Counted from the stretch's first letter, positions 52,843 to 62,848 are shown. The stretch is DNA of 64,000 nt from Paenibacillus sp. FSL A5-0031 (GCF_001956295.1 NZ_MRTD01000002.1:498501-562500); one strand, 5' to 3'. The notes: generated by a model from the sequence alone, not told the origin. A program made the numbers and translations.

Positions 52843-54279
52843 TTATAAAAGTAATTCTTTACGAATATTGTCCAGGTCTCTTTTAGATGGAATCGTAGAA
52901 ATAGTAACAACAGGTACTGTCTTTAATGAAACCGGGAAGTTACTAATGACAAAATCGATTTGATGCTGCTGCACCATTTCGTCGGTTAGTCCTTTCATAA
53001 TGGAAGTATTAACGATCAACTGATCCCCAATTTCCTTTTTAATCAAATCCGCTATGTAATGGCGAATCGAAAATTCTTCACCGATCACTAAGAAGGCCTT
53101 TTTTCTTTTATAACGCAAGCTTGAACGAACAATTAAGGTGAGTTTTGTTAAATGGAAATCATTATACATGACAGAAGGATAAGCTTCATTCCACGTTTTC
53201 ATGCAGTCTTGCAATTGTTGATATATCTGCTGGCACTCTTTTTGAACATATGTCGATAAATTGCTTTTTGAAATCATCATCCATTCAGGAATGGCATTAT
53301 CCATTAAAAGCTTGTCAATGAAGTCATATACCTCCAATGTAAATCGTTCTTCCATATCCATATTCGGATATACCTTTGCCAGTAATGTAAAAAGCAGATT
53401 ACCCATTTGATACTCTTCTTTATCCTTGTATAATTCGAATTCTTTCATCGGTGTCATTTCCGATCCTTCGTAATAATGGTATTGGCTGAGTCTCACTCGT
53501 GATTGCATAAAGAATATTTCACTTTCAGGAAATGCTATAGAAAGCTGTTCTTCTAGACTCTTCGCAAGAGCTTTCACCGGCAAATAAAACATCCCTTTTT
53601 CCCAGGGATATCTAACCTCGTCGACTTTTACACATTTCCCTCTTGTAACTCTATCTACTACAATCGCCAGCAAAAAGGATAATTTCCTTTTGGAATTGAT
53701 AAAATAAACTATATTTTTCTCATTCTCTATATTTGTGATTAACTCATTAATATAAGCAAAGTCAATATTCTCAAAGGGCCATCCAGTAAAGTCATAGGCA
53801 TCACAATACAACTTCCAATAAAAATACCGTATATTCATTTCATTCCCTTTGATCTTAGGGGTGGAATAAGTAATGTGCAGCTTATACGGCTTCAGATCAT
53901 TATTATTTAAATTTACAATCAACTTCTTCAAAGACGAGGTGCTCATAAACATTTCACCAGCAAGCTCCTCTACTGAGAATCGTCCGTCAGTGGTAAACAA
54001 TAGATTCATCAGCCGATAAAAAGTGGTTTGTCTGAGCATAAAAGAAACCACTTCACTAATCGTCTTCCCTCGCCCATCACGTCGAAGAAATACTCCCTTT
54101 CCTCTTGTCACCTCAATGGTGATATCGGGTGGCAGCTGCTTGCTTATCTCTTCAACCATCTTACGTATGGTTTTATCTGAGATTCCTAAACTTTTCTCAA
54201 CTTCGGCTAAGGTAAACCACCTTTGTTCCGTATCAAGCAGTGTTAATAGTTGGCTAGCTAATTTATATTCCTTATCCAT
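52843..54279 (-). CDS. Mga-type transcriptional regulator
   Basis: 478 residues. Two winged helices at the N-terminus (FTLAEVEKSLGISDKTIRKMVEEI; FSVEELAGEMFMSTSSLKKLIVNL), then a helical middle typical of Mga and related PRD-like regulators. The C-terminal about 90 residues (KKAFLVIGEEFSIRHYIADLIKKEIG ... IDFVISNFPV) resemble a PTS EIIB-like domain. Such proteins activate or repress operons according to phosphorylation or ligand. It directly precedes the nucleoside salvage genes. Outside the usual DeoR or CytR control of deo genes. Confidence 0.75.
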   Translation of the reverse strand: MDKEYKLASQLLTLLDTEQRWFTLAEVEKSLGISDKTIRKMVEEISKQLPPDITIEVTRGKGVFLRRDGRGKTISEVVSFMLRQTTFYRLMNLLFTTDGRFSVEELAGEMFMSTSSLKKLIVNLNNNDLKPYKLHITYSTPKIKGNEMNIRYFYWKLYCDAYDFTGWPFENIDFAYINELITNIENEKNIVYFINSKRKLSFLLAIVVDRVTRGKCVKVDEVRYPWEKGMFYLPVKALAKSLEEQLSIAFPESEIFFMQSRVRLSQYHYYEGSEMTPMKEFELYKDKEEYQMGNLLFTLLAKVYPNMDMEERFTLEVYDFIDKLLMDNAIPEWMMISKSNLSTYVQKECQQIYQQLQDCMKTWNEAYPSVMYNDFHLTKLTLIVRSSLRYKRKKAFLVIGEEFSIRHYIADLIKKEIGDQLIVNTSIMKGLTDEMVQQHQIDFVISNFPVSLKTVPVVTISTIPSKRDLDNIRKELLL

Positions 54280-54386
54280 TTTCCCACCCTATTTCAATTT
54301 AGTTTGAATGTTATAGGATAAACAAGGACAATTCCTCTTGCCCTTTTTGTCGTTCTTTTCCCGTAATTCCAACAAGCCCCTTTAAC

Positions 54387-54425
54387 GAAAAATCGATTCT
54401 CCCAGAAGGAAGAATCGGCTTTTTG
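54387..54425 (-). terminator. Terminator downstream of rlmH
   Basis: AAAATCGATTCTCCC pairs with GGAAGAATCGGCTTTTT; read on the - strand the stem is followed by TTTTTCG. It lies about 90 bp after the rlmH stop. The rest of 54280-54515 holds nothing I recognise. Confidence 0.7.
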
Positions 54426-54515
54426 ATATGTTTGAATATTATCTATGTTAAGTCTCACCCTAACCCAATTGTACTATGCAGTATCAAATAAGAAATTTGT
54501 TCAAAATAATTCGGC

Positions 54516-54995
54516 TTACTTATGATACGGTTCCCCACGATTTATCTTCACTCCGCGATAAATCTGCTCAATCAGCACCAGTCGCATGAGCTGGTGCGGC
54601 AAGGTCATGCGCCCAAAGCTCAGCTTCTGCTGGGCGCGCTTAATTACTGCGGGAGACAATCCCGTACTCCCGCCAATAACAAAAGCCACGTGGCTGCGCC
54701 CATACGTGGCTAATTTATCGAGCTGGCCCGCGAGATCCTCGCTTGACCAGAGCTCGCCATCCAGCGCGAGCGCGACAACATGCGCATCAGGCTTCAGCTG
54801 CGCTAGAAGCCTCTCGCCCTCTCGCTCGCGCACAATCGCTTCCTCCGCCGAACTCATCGTCTCCGGCGCCTTCTCATCGGGCACTTCCGTGAGCGTAAGC
54901 TTCACGTAAGGCCCTAACCGCTTGGCATATTCCGCTATGCCAAGCACTAAGTACTTTTCCTTCAGCTTACCAACAGCAGCTATCTGTATATGCAT
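54516..54995 (-). CDS. rlmH: 23S rRNA pseudouridine-1915 N3-methyltransferase
   Basis: 159 residues, full length. SPOUT-class methyltransferase with the knot motifs [31 protein letters not shown] and [21 protein letters not shown] at the C-terminus. It methylates pseudouridine 1915 in helix 69 of 23S rRNA. It follows the CxxH/CxxC gene by 2 bp. Its last codons (54518-54533) are the 16-nt sequence repeated at 38.1 kb; in staphylococci the same end of this gene is the attachment site of SCC elements. Confidence 0.97.
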   Translation of the reverse strand: MHIQIAAVGKLKEKYLVLGIAEYAKRLGPYVKLTLTEVPDEKAPETMSSAEEAIVREREGERLLAQLKPDAHVVALALDGELWSSEDLAGQLDKLATYGRSHVAFVIGGSTGLSPAVIKRAQQKLSFGRMTLPHQLMRLVLIEQIYRGVKINRGEPYHK

Positions 54996-54997
54996 TT

Positions 54998-55165
54998 CTA
55001 CACCACCAAAAAAGTAGCTGGTTCTTCACAAAAATCACATTTGCGCGGTGGATCCCAATCTGCGAATTGTGTTTCCTTCAGATCTACTACGTCTGGTGCA
55101 TCCTCATACTCATCTACAAAACGGTCCAATGCTTTCTCAATATGCTCTTTACATACACAATACAT
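54998..55165 (-). CDS. CxxH/CxxC small protein (BA_5709 family)
   Basis: 55 residues: CKEH (residues 5-8) and a later CDFC, probably a zinc-binding knuckle, with an acidic middle. This small protein is commonly encoded next to rlmH in Bacillus and Paenibacillus; its function is unknown. The start ATG at 55165 has AGGAAG 10-12 nt upstream. The frame is open further upstream but passes through the htrA terminator, so the longer version is rejected. Confidence 0.8.
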   Translation of the reverse strand: MYCVCKEHIEKALDRFVDEYEDAPDVVDLKETQFADWDPPRKCDFCEEPATFLVV

Positions 55166-55311
55166 CGTCTGCACGCTTCCTATCCCTAGTTGATGGTCGT
55201 CCTTATTGTCTATACACAGCATATCAGAAAACGCCTCTCCATGTGAAGACGACAATTTTCGTATTATCTCCGCACGATCCCTTTCCCAGTATGCTCCCCA
55301 CATCCACGCAC

Positions 55312-55357
55312 AAAAAAAACCGCAGCACACAAATGGGTTACCATTTGCATACCGCGG
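55312..55357 (-). terminator. Terminator after htrA
   Basis: On the - strand a long stem (CCGCGG side with TGCAAATGG/CCATTTGTG) is followed by a run of seven or eight T, about 80 bp after the htrA stop. The rest of the interval to the CxxH/CxxC gene holds nothing I recognise beyond its ribosome site. Confidence 0.8.
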
Positions 55358-55434
55358 CTCATTCGGGCTATTCCTAAAATTCCAGCTCAATAAGCTTGAA
55401 CTAACCAAGCTTTATCCAGCTTATGCACTCGAAC

Positions 55435-56814
55435 TTATTCCTCATCTGTCTTCTCAGCCAGCTTAAACTTCGTAACCTTCAGCTTCCCATCACGGTAAAA
55501 GCTAATCTCAATCTCGTCACCAATCTTCTTCTGTTGGTACAAATATTTGCGAAGGTCCATCGTACTGCTGATCGGATGACGATCCAGCTTAACGATCACG
55601 TCATTGAACAGCAAACCTGCATCCTTAGCAGGGCCAACCGCTTCAAGTACGATTACACCATCGTAAACCTCGTCTGGCAGCGTAAGCTTCTGTCCGCCCT
55701 CAAGAATCTGATCATCACCTGGAACAGCCTCTTCTTCGTCATGAGGAACATCGCCCTCCGGCAAAATCCCGCCTTCGCCAGGATTGCTGTACGCATCCTC
55801 AAAGTCCTGCTGCTCCCAATACTGCTCCAAATCCATCGTGTATACGCCAAGATATGGGCGCGGCACATGGCCCAGCTTGATTAAGCTTTCAACAATCGGC
55901 ATAGCCAGATTGATCGGGATAGCAAAGCCAATGCCCTCTACGCCAAGATCAGCTATTTTCATACTGTTGATGCCAACTACACGTCCATTCAAATCGATAA
56001 GCGGCCCACCGCTGTTTCCTTGGTTTATGGATGCATCAATTTGAATAACCTCTTGTTCCCAGTCGTATACTCCATCTTGATTAAGTGATACCGGTACAAT
56101 TTGTCTTGTCTTGCTCACGCTGCCCGTTGTCACAGACTCTCCGAGTCCGAGCGGGTTGCCGATCGCAATAATATATTCAGCAGGGCGAAGCGCAGACGAA
56201 TCGCCAATTTCTGCAACGACTTCGATTCCTTTTGCGTCAATTTCCAGCACTGCAAGATCCGTAATTTGATCTTTACCGACAATACGTGCCTCACGCGCTT
56301 CTCCATTCATCAGTACAACCTTTACCGCTTGTGCCTGATCAATGACATGGTAATTCGTAATAATAATCGCTTTGCCATCTTTCTTGCTAATGATGACACC
56401 TGAGCCCACACCCGCTTCACGAAGCGTACCTTTACCTTCTTCTTTTTCCGGCTGCGATTTGTCTTTTCCAATGCCAAGAGAGAACATTTGCTGATTAATG
56501 ACGCTTACGACGGCCGGTCTTACTTTCGCTGAAGCCTGTATAGGACGCTCAAGCGGATCAATCACTTGTATACCACCCGTTACCGGTGCACCGCCGCCGC
56601 CGCTGGTCGTACCACTGCCTCCGCCGCCAAACACAGCACCGAACAACAACGTTGCAGCTACCGCGCTCGTGATAGAAGATACAAATGCAATACGAACGTT
56701 GGACCACTTGCGTCCACCGCTCTTATATCGAAATGCAAAGTCTCCTTTCTTACTCTCGCGAGCAGCACGCTTGGATACTTTGGTTGAATAAAAATCGTCG
56801 TCGAATAAGCTCAT
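55435..56814 (-). CDS. htrA: HtrA/DegP-type membrane-anchored serine protease
   Basis: 459 residues. A cytoplasmic N-terminus and one membrane helix (about 43-63) are followed by a glycine-rich linker (GGGGSGTTSGGGG). The trypsin-like domain has His in ITNYHVID, Asp in TDLAVLEID and Ser in GNSGGPL. A PDZ domain ends the protein, interrupted by an acidic insert of about 50 residues (YSNPGEGGILPEGDVPHDEEE). It degrades misfolded secreted proteins. ATG at 56814 has GAGAGGGG 8 nt upstream. Corresponds to yycK/htrC in the Bacillus wal locus. Confidence 0.92.
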   Translation of the reverse strand: MSLFDDDFYSTKVSKRAARESKKGDFAFRYKSGGRKWSNVRIAFVSSITSAVAATLLFGAVFGGGGSGTTSGGGGAPVTGGIQVIDPLERPIQASAKVRPAVVSVINQQMFSLGIGKDKSQPEKEEGKGTLREAGVGSGVIISKKDGKAIIITNYHVIDQAQAVKVVLMNGEAREARIVGKDQITDLAVLEIDAKGIEVVAEIGDSSALRPAEYIIAIGNPLGLGESVTTGSVSKTRQIVPVSLNQDGVYDWEQEVIQIDASINQGNSGGPLIDLNGRVVGINSMKIADLGVEGIGFAIPINLAMPIVESLIKLGHVPRPYLGVYTMDLEQYWEQQDFEDAYSNPGEGGILPEGDVPHDEEEAVPGDDQILEGGQKLTLPDEVYDGVIVLEAVGPAKDAGLLFNDVIVKLDRHPISSTMDLRKYLYQQKKIGDEIEISFYRDGKLKVTKFKLAEKTDEE

Positions 56815-56973
56815 TACTATCGCCCCTCTCAATGCCTCGGACATCAAGACTATTTTTTTGAATCTAGGAATGTTTTCGGAAGAAATGACTAAAATAATAA
56901 TAGAATCATGCGATGCTTATCAGAAGTTTTTTGTTGCGCTTCAAAAGTCGTTCCACTAAAGGAGAAATGATAT

Positions 56974-57195
56974 ATGAAATCCAAAACGCCTGTCGCTTGG
57001 GAACATGTTCAGCTTGCTGCAAAGCTAGCGGATTTAAAGGATGATCACTACCGTACCGTTCTCACCTTAAGTGCGATGCTAGAATTGTTTATAGATAAGG
57101 GCATACTTACTAGAGAAGAGCTAAGTGCTAAAGCGGATGCGCTTGATGCACAGCTGGAATCCCTTATTTCTGCTTCACTACATCCCATGACGTAG
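56974..57195 (+). CDS. Small protein of unknown function opposite the wal genes
   Basis: 73 residues, helical: WEHVQLAAKLADLKDDHYRTVLTLSAMLELFIDKGILTREELSAKA. AAAGGAG lies 9 nt before the ATG, so translation is plausible. It is the only + strand gene in 44-64 kb and overlaps the 3' end of walJ by 32 bp. The C-terminal helix resembles oligomerisation helices in short regulatory proteins, but no family is recognised. Confidence 0.6.
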   Translation: MKSKTPVAWEHVQLAAKLADLKDDHYRTVLTLSAMLELFIDKGILTREELSAKADALDAQLESLISASLHPMT

Positions 57196-57970
57196 GTCGG
57201 TCGTGATAGGTTGCGCGTAGAGGGTGTTCTTCTTTCTTATAAAATATTCCATGGTCCTCTAATATAGTATTCACGGTCAGCATTGCCAAATCCATTAAAT
57301 TATGGTCAAGGCTCAAATGAGCCAAATAAACGCGTTTCGTTCGATCTGTCATAAGCTCTAGCAGCGCTTCGCCTGCAGCTACATTGGATAAATGGCCAAC
57401 ATCACTCAATATCCGGCGCTTCGTATTCCACGGATATCGCCCCATACGAAGCATTTCCGTATCATGATTGGCCTCAAGCACAAGCACATCGGAATCAATA
57501 ATTTGACGTTTGACCTTTTCACTTACATACCCTAGGTCAGTAGCTAGGCTTAGCTTCTCGCCATTCTCTACAAAGCAATAACCTACAGGCTCTGCCGCGT
57601 CATGAGAGATCGGGTACGATTGAATGGCCATTGAACCGAGGTTCACCTCTTCACCTGTCTCCATAAACACTCGCTTCTCTGGTGCAATCGTGCCAACATG
57701 CCTCTCCATTGCAGCCCACGTTGCCTCATTGGCATAAATGGGCAAATCATATTTCCTTGCAAAAGCACCCAATCCCTTAATATGATCGGAATGCTCATGT
57801 GTGACGAACAGCCCGTCCAATTGATGACCCATTACTCCGCGCTCGCGCATGAGTTCATCCAGCTTCTTCGCGCTCATACCGGCATCTACAATGACCATCT
57901 TATCATTCCCTTGCACGATGGTTGCATTGCCGGTCGATCCGCTTCCTAGTACTGTGAATCGAAGTCCCAT
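57164..57970 (-). CDS. walJ: WalJ (YycJ) metallo-beta-lactamase-fold protein
   Basis: 268 residues with the metal-binding VTHEHSDHIKG and later histidine ligands (SHDAAEPVGY, LAHLSLDHN). WalJ/YycJ proteins are nuclease-like metallo-beta-lactamase enzymes linked to the WalRK system and to DNA repair and cell division in Bacillota. It follows yycI by 33 bp. Confidence 0.92.
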   Translation of the reverse strand: MGLRFTVLGSGSTGNATIVQGNDKMVIVDAGMSAKKLDELMRERGVMGHQLDGLFVTHEHSDHIKGLGAFARKYDLPIYANEATWAAMERHVGTIAPEKRVFMETGEEVNLGSMAIQSYPISHDAAEPVGYCFVENGEKLSLATDLGYVSEKVKRQIIDSDVLVLEANHDTEMLRMGRYPWNTKRRILSDVGHLSNVAAGEALLELMTDRTKRVYLAHLSLDHNLMDLAMLTVNTILEDHGIFYKKEEHPLRATYHDRPTSWDVVKQK

Positions 57971-58003
57971 AATTGCTTTTTCCTGTCCCTTCTCCTGCTC
58001 CCG

Positions 58004-58759
58004 TTAACGTAAACCGTTCGCTGCCGCTTCCCCTTGCTCATCATCCGTTGCAACCTCGCCGCTGATGGCATGCACGTAAAACTGATGGCCGTCCTCCAGC
58101 ATAACACGCCATGACGGCACCGACACTTGACGCTCCGAATCAAAGATTTGTCCTTTATAGCCAAGCTGGATATCGGTAATGACCGCACCATCGGGTAAAT
58201 AAGTTTCAATTAAGCTCGCTACCACCTTGGCAGCTGGCAGCACCTGCTTGGCTTCACCAGATCCGAGCAGCTCTACGCGATCCTGCAAAAAAGAAGTAAT
58301 CTTCTGATCCTTAATATAAAGCTTCAGCTTCACATCAAACATCGGACGTCCTTCTACTACTCGATAAAAAACAGACTCGCCTACGCTGCTGTTCAGCAAA
58401 TCAAATGCATATTGATCAAGCTCAGGAATACGATCTCCCAGTGTCTTTATTAATTCTTTTTTGGAATAGATGATCGTACTATCCACCGGTTCTTTCAATA
58501 TGACCGGCTCCGCATTTTTGCGGCTGTCAGAGTGGAGCAAATAAGTTAAATCCTTGAGCTCAGGTGTTTCCAGCGACAGATTGGCTTCTAACGAAATACG
58601 CTTCTGCTGCATGAGCAGTAACTTATCCTGCGGCAGCTCCGCCGTATTTACATTAATGTTCAACTGTTCCCTGATATCCAGCCATAGCTGATAACCAAGT
58701 AATACATTGAGCAGCAAAAACGAAATAATAAGCACGTTTTTCGCTCGTCCCCAATCCAA
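58004..58759 (-). CDS. yycI: WalK regulator YycI
   Basis: 251 residues. One N-terminal membrane helix (NVLIISFLLLNVLLGYQLWLDI) and an extracellular domain of the YycI fold. With YycH it binds WalK in the membrane and tunes kinase activity. It is located between yycH and walJ as in Bacillus. Confidence 0.9.
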   Translation of the reverse strand: MDWGRAKNVLIISFLLLNVLLGYQLWLDIREQLNINVNTAELPQDKLLLMQQKRISLEANLSLETPELKDLTYLLHSDSRKNAEPVILKEPVDSTIIYSKKELIKTLGDRIPELDQYAFDLLNSSVGESVFYRVVEGRPMFDVKLKLYIKDQKITSFLQDRVELLGSGEAKQVLPAAKVVASLIETYLPDGAVITDIQLGYKGQIFDSERQVSVPSWRVMLEDGHQFYVHAISGEVATDDEQGEAAANGLR

Positions 58760-58791
58760 TCGCCTTCACCTCCTGCTTTTGTATTCTATTT

Positions 58792-60249
58792 CTATGGTCC
58801 ATTAAGCGAACGAATCTGGCTCGCACCTGCTGATAAGCTTACAGCTCCTGCAGCATTAGTTGCTGTAGCTGTCGTATCATTTGGCTTATCTGAATTGCCA
58901 TCAGCCTCACCTTGCACAGCGTCCTCATCCTTCTGCTCAGGCGGCGTATATCCGCTCCGATATGCCTCTAACAATATTTCTTCCGTACCGTCTTTCAAGC
59001 GAACAGCCCATACCGGTATGAACCGAAGCCTGTTCTCGTCGATCGGAGCTGCTTGCAGTGCTGGGAACAAAGCGGTCACTTCGCTGCGTCTATCGTAATT
59101 ACTGAGCGTTTTCTCCAGCTCTTCCCCGCCTGGCAACCAGCGAACATTCCTCGATTCCGACTGTGCTCCAAGCGTAATAAGTGATCTCGAATATTCGTTT
59201 ACGACACCTTGCTGAAGCCTTAATCTCATATACCCATAGCGGAACGGCTTCGTGTCTATAACAGGATACTGCTCGACATATTGCTTAAATCTAATATCCT
59301 TGCCTTCGCTGCCCGGCATAGCATTCACAAAACGATGTGTGCCGTCCCATCCGCCATGCTGATTGACAAAGTCTACTGAGGCATAAACATTGTCGCTAAG
59401 TAGATTTTCCGTTATTTGCGGAGCGCTTGGATCTGTATAGCTGATCCACTTGCCGTTCTGTTCTACCTGCAATCCCCGCTTGCCGTCTGTATAAATTTGC
59501 GAACCGCCTCGGTCTTCAAGTGCTCTTGTTGTGCTTTGATCGAAGGGTAAGCTTCGTTTCATCAAATCCGGCGAATACGTCTCATAAGGAAATACGATTT
59601 CCGTTGACTGAATCGGCGCAACCGGAATATATAGGCCGTCTGCTGTCATGGTGTACTTAGGCTGGAACTGTCCGAACCCGACATAATCCTGCACATCGCG
59701 TACCGTTAGATCCGCACGAACGGACTCATAAACCATCTCGCCATCAGCGCTAAAAAAGAACGTTCGAATTTCCTCGGTGCCCGATGTCTTGAAAATCCAG
59801 ATGCGGTCAATCGTTTCGTTCAAGAACAGCAAATCGCCTTCCAGCTTGAGCAGCTTCTGCAGCAGCTCTACTGGAATGCCGTTATCAAAGCGAAGTTCGA
59901 TACCGATATCGTTTTTGCGAATTTCTTCCCAGTTGAGCACATCCGAAGGGCTTCGCTGGAACCCTTTAAATTCTCTACCCTGAATGCGCTGGTTAAGAAT
60001 CATCTCGTAGAACTGTGTCCCCGGATAGATGATGGTATGTTTATTGCCGCCCAAGTGGATAACTAACGCTTCTGGAAAAATAACACTCTCTACGCTTGTC
60101 ACTTTTCCTATTGGCTCTGCGTTAACATAATCCTGATCGCTTCTTACTGTAGCGCCAAGACCAGGCATGCTGTATGCAAGCAAATAGCTTTGAAGGAGAC
60201 TAAGCACAACCAGCAGGATAAGCGTTGTTGTCTTTATTTTTTCTTTCAT
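58792..60249 (-). CDS. yycH: WalK regulator YycH
   Basis: 485 residues: an N-terminal membrane helix (TTTLILLVVLSLLQSYLLAYS), then an extracellular three-domain region typical of YycH, ending in a low-complexity Asp/Asn/Thr/Ala tail. It overlaps the walK stop by ATGA, so the genes are translationally coupled. It modulates WalK together with YycI. Confidence 0.92.
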   Translation of the reverse strand: MKEKIKTTTLILLVVLSLLQSYLLAYSMPGLGATVRSDQDYVNAEPIGKVTSVESVIFPEALVIHLGGNKHTIIYPGTQFYEMILNQRIQGREFKGFQRSPSDVLNWEEIRKNDIGIELRFDNGIPVELLQKLLKLEGDLLFLNETIDRIWIFKTSGTEEIRTFFFSADGEMVYESVRADLTVRDVQDYVGFGQFQPKYTMTADGLYIPVAPIQSTEIVFPYETYSPDLMKRSLPFDQSTTRALEDRGGSQIYTDGKRGLQVEQNGKWISYTDPSAPQITENLLSDNVYASVDFVNQHGGWDGTHRFVNAMPGSEGKDIRFKQYVEQYPVIDTKPFRYGYMRLRLQQGVVNEYSRSLITLGAQSESRNVRWLPGGEELEKTLSNYDRRSEVTALFPALQAAPIDENRLRFIPVWAVRLKDGTEEILLEAYRSGYTPPEQKDEDAVQGEADGNSDKPNDTTATATNAAGAVSLSAGASQIRSLNGP

Positions 60250-62096
60250 GCCAGCTCGCCCCCTTCCTGTAGAAGTGGAAGAGTGAATGTAACCGTAGTT
60301 CCTTCATTTAGCTCGGAATCAAGTGAAATCGTACCGCTATGTGCCTTCACAATTTCCCGGGCAATCGAAAGCCCAAGGCCGGTACCGCCCATATTGCGTG
60401 AGCGTGCTTTATCTACACGATAGAAGCGGTCAAAAATACGATTCAAATCCTTTTTTGGAATTCCTATGCCAGTATCCTTCACACTAATTGAAAGCGATGC
60501 CGAATCGGCCGGCTTCTTCGCCGTTAATTCAATCGTTCCACCGTCCAGCGTATATTTGATTGCATTGGAGAATAAATTATCAAGCACCTGATCTATCTGA
60601 TCGCGATCCAGCCATGCGGACTCCAGCCCTTGATCAACGCTCACTGCGGCTTTAATCGACTTCTGCCTAAGCTGAAATGAGAAACGATCAGCCACTTCAT
60701 CAAGCATGTCATGAACATTTGTCTGTCTGCGGCGCAGCGGCGCTTGGTTTGAATCGAGCCGCGACAAATGCAGCAGATCAGTAACGAGCCGAATCATCCG
60801 CTCCGTTTCATTGCGAATAACGCCAACAAACCGCTCGGATAACTCCCGTTCATCCAGCGCACCGTCATTAAGTGCTTCTGCATAACTCTTAATTGTAGTA
60901 AGCGGTGTACGCAGCTCATGCGATACATTCGCGACAAACTGACGCCGCGATTGCTCAAGCTTCTCTTGCTCTGTCACATCCTGCAAGACAGCTATCGTTC
61001 CGGTAATGCCCTTATCCCGACGATGAATAGGCGTAAATGTCACTTTAAGCAGCCCTTCGTCATTATCGTTCATCTCCTGCCCATCCTCATCACGTTCAAT
61101 AAGCAGTGTCTGACCGCGCCCTTGCTGCAGCTCTTCGAGCCGCTCCTCGGATAGATCGAACAGCTCGGACAATTCAAGTCCTTCACAGGAACGTACATCG
61201 AGCAGTTCTAGCGCTCTCCTGTTCCATACGATGACCTTGCCGTTCTCATCCGCAGCAACAACGCCATCGCTCATGTTGGAGAGAACGGAATTCAGCTTCT
61301 CATTTTCCTCTTCATTTACCGATAGAGCTTCTTTAAGCCGAATCGTCATGTCGTTGAAGGCAACGCTCAAGCTGCCAATCTCATCATCGCCAAGCACGGG
61401 CACCTGCAGATCGAATTTCCCTTGTGAAATCGCCTCTGCTTGCCTCGTCAGACCTTGAATCGGGCTCGTAATGGTATGAGCAAGCAATATGCCAAGCACA
61501 CCCGTGAGGCCAAGCGCAATAAGCGTCCCTGAGAAAAAGATTTGATTGACCCTGTTGACGGTCTCATACAGCTCGTTCATCGACGCAACAACATATACAA
61601 CCCCAACCACCTTGTTGTCATTAATCGTCACTGGCTGGGCAATCATCTTTTTGCGAGTATTATCATCATCTATAATTTCTTGCTCATTGTCTGTAATGTT
61701 CTGAAGTGCCCGGCTTACAGCAAGCGACTTGTTCTTCTGGCCAATATAGGTCTCATTGCTTTGAACGGACGTCGCTACCATCTTCCCGTTCGAATCAAGC
61801 ACCTGCACCTCGGCGCCGCTAATGCTGAACAGATTGCGAACGACCAAACTAAGATCCTCTGTCGTGCTTTCCGCAGAATCACCCTCAGTATCCGGTTTAG
61901 CCGCTAAGCTCGGAGCTGCAAACTTAGATAAAATATCCGCTTGCTCCTTCAAATTTTTCGTGAAGCTGTCAATTAAGGAGTTTTTGACCGTACTTATAAA
62001 ATAAACACCGATCAACTGCATAGCCACCAATATAAGCAACAAATAGATGATGACCAGCTTTACTTGGATTGTGCGAAAAAAACTTTTGCCCTTCAT
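60246..62096 (-). CDS. walK: Essential cell-wall sensor kinase WalK
   Basis: 616 residues. Membrane helices at about 10-33 and 183-205 bracket an extracellular domain. Then HAMP (about 205-257), a PAS domain (about 265-370), HisKA with [13 protein letters not shown] (His near 390) and the ATPase domain ([28 protein letters not shown]). It senses cell-wall status, probably the lipid II or muropeptide state, and phosphorylates WalR. It overlaps walR by 4 bp. Confidence 0.96.
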   Translation of the reverse strand: MKGKSFFRTIQVKLVIIYLLLILVAMQLIGVYFISTVKNSLIDSFTKNLKEQADILSKFAAPSLAAKPDTEGDSAESTTEDLSLVVRNLFSISGAEVQVLDSNGKMVATSVQSNETYIGQKNKSLAVSRALQNITDNEQEIIDDDNTRKKMIAQPVTINDNKVVGVVYVVASMNELYETVNRVNQIFFSGTLIALGLTGVLGILLAHTITSPIQGLTRQAEAISQGKFDLQVPVLGDDEIGSLSVAFNDMTIRLKEALSVNEEENEKLNSVLSNMSDGVVAADENGKVIVWNRRALELLDVRSCEGLELSELFDLSEERLEELQQGRGQTLLIERDEDGQEMNDNDEGLLKVTFTPIHRRDKGITGTIAVLQDVTEQEKLEQSRRQFVANVSHELRTPLTTIKSYAEALNDGALDERELSERFVGVIRNETERMIRLVTDLLHLSRLDSNQAPLRRRQTNVHDMLDEVADRFSFQLRQKSIKAAVSVDQGLESAWLDRDQIDQVLDNLFSNAIKYTLDGGTIELTAKKPADSASLSISVKDTGIGIPKKDLNRIFDRFYRVDKARSRNMGGTGLGLSIAREIVKAHSGTISLDSELNEGTTVTFTLPLLQEGGELA

Positions 62097-62848
62097 CCTG
62101 GGCCGAAGCCTCCGGACTTGGAGTTGCGCATCATATAGCCGAGACCTCGCCGTGTCATAATGTACTCAGGGCGACTTGGATCATCCTCAATCTTCTCGCG
62201 CAATCTTCTAATCGTAACATCAACCGTTCGCACGTCTCCGAAATACTCAAATCCCCATACCGCTTGAAGCAGATGCTCCCGCGTCATCACCTTGCCGCTG
62301 TTGCGGGCCATATAATAAACGAGCTCATACTCACGATGTGTCAGATCAAGCGGTACGCCGTCCTTATAAACGACATACATGTCTGTATCCACAAATAGGT
62401 TGAACAGCTTAAAGCCCTGCTGCTCTTGTTCGGCGGAATGATCGGCAGTGCCAGAATGATCACCGCTTGCAGCTTCTTCTGTCTTTTGCTGCCTGCGCAG
62501 ATGCGCCTTCACTCGCGCGAGCAATTCCCTTGTGCTAAATGGTTTTGTCACATAATCATCAGCGCCCAGCTCAAGCCCAAGCACCTTATCAATTTCCGTA
62601 TCCTTGGCCGTCAGCATAATGATTGGCATTTGCAGCTTGGCGCGAACCTCGCGGCATACATCCATACCGTCCTTTACAGGCAGCATCAGGTCCAGCAAAA
62701 TAAGATCAGGAAGCTCCTCGAACGCAAGCCGAACCGCCTCACCGCCATCGAAAGCGCAAATAACTTGATGCCCTTCCTTCTCCAAATTAAACTTTATAAT
62801 ATCTGCAATCGGCTGTTCGTCATCGACCACTAATATTTTTCCGTGCAT
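62093..62848 (-). CDS. walR: Essential response regulator WalR
   Basis: 251 residues: receiver domain with Asp53 in ILLDLMLP and Lys in VTKPF, followed by an OmpR-type winged helix ([40 protein letters not shown]). A 25-residue acidic/Gln linker between domains and a short tail after MMRN are longer than in Bacillus. Controls wall hydrolases. It heads the wal operon. Confidence 0.96.
   Translation of the reverse strand: MHGKILVVDDEQPIADIIKFNLEKEGHQVICAFDGGEAVRLAFEELPDLILLDLMLPVKDGMDVCREVRAKLQMPIIMLTAKDTEIDKVLGLELGADDYVTKPFSTRELLARVKAHLRRQQKTEEAASGDHSGTADHSAEQEQQGFKLFNLFVDTDMYVVYKDGVPLDLTHREYELVYYMARNSGKVMTREHLLQAVWGFEYFGDVRTVDVTIRRLREKIEDDPSRPEYIMTRRGLGYMMRNSKSGGFGPG

Noticed and set aside
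38106-54533. Ccr-type recombinase within the putative rlmH islands
   Set aside because: All sizeable frames in the interval were read; none shows a serine or tyrosine recombinase catalytic pattern. The mobility claim rests on repeats only.
55166-55408. Longer N-terminus for the CxxH/CxxC protein
   Set aside because: The added 81 codons run through the htrA terminator hairpin and its U-tract; known members are about 55 residues.
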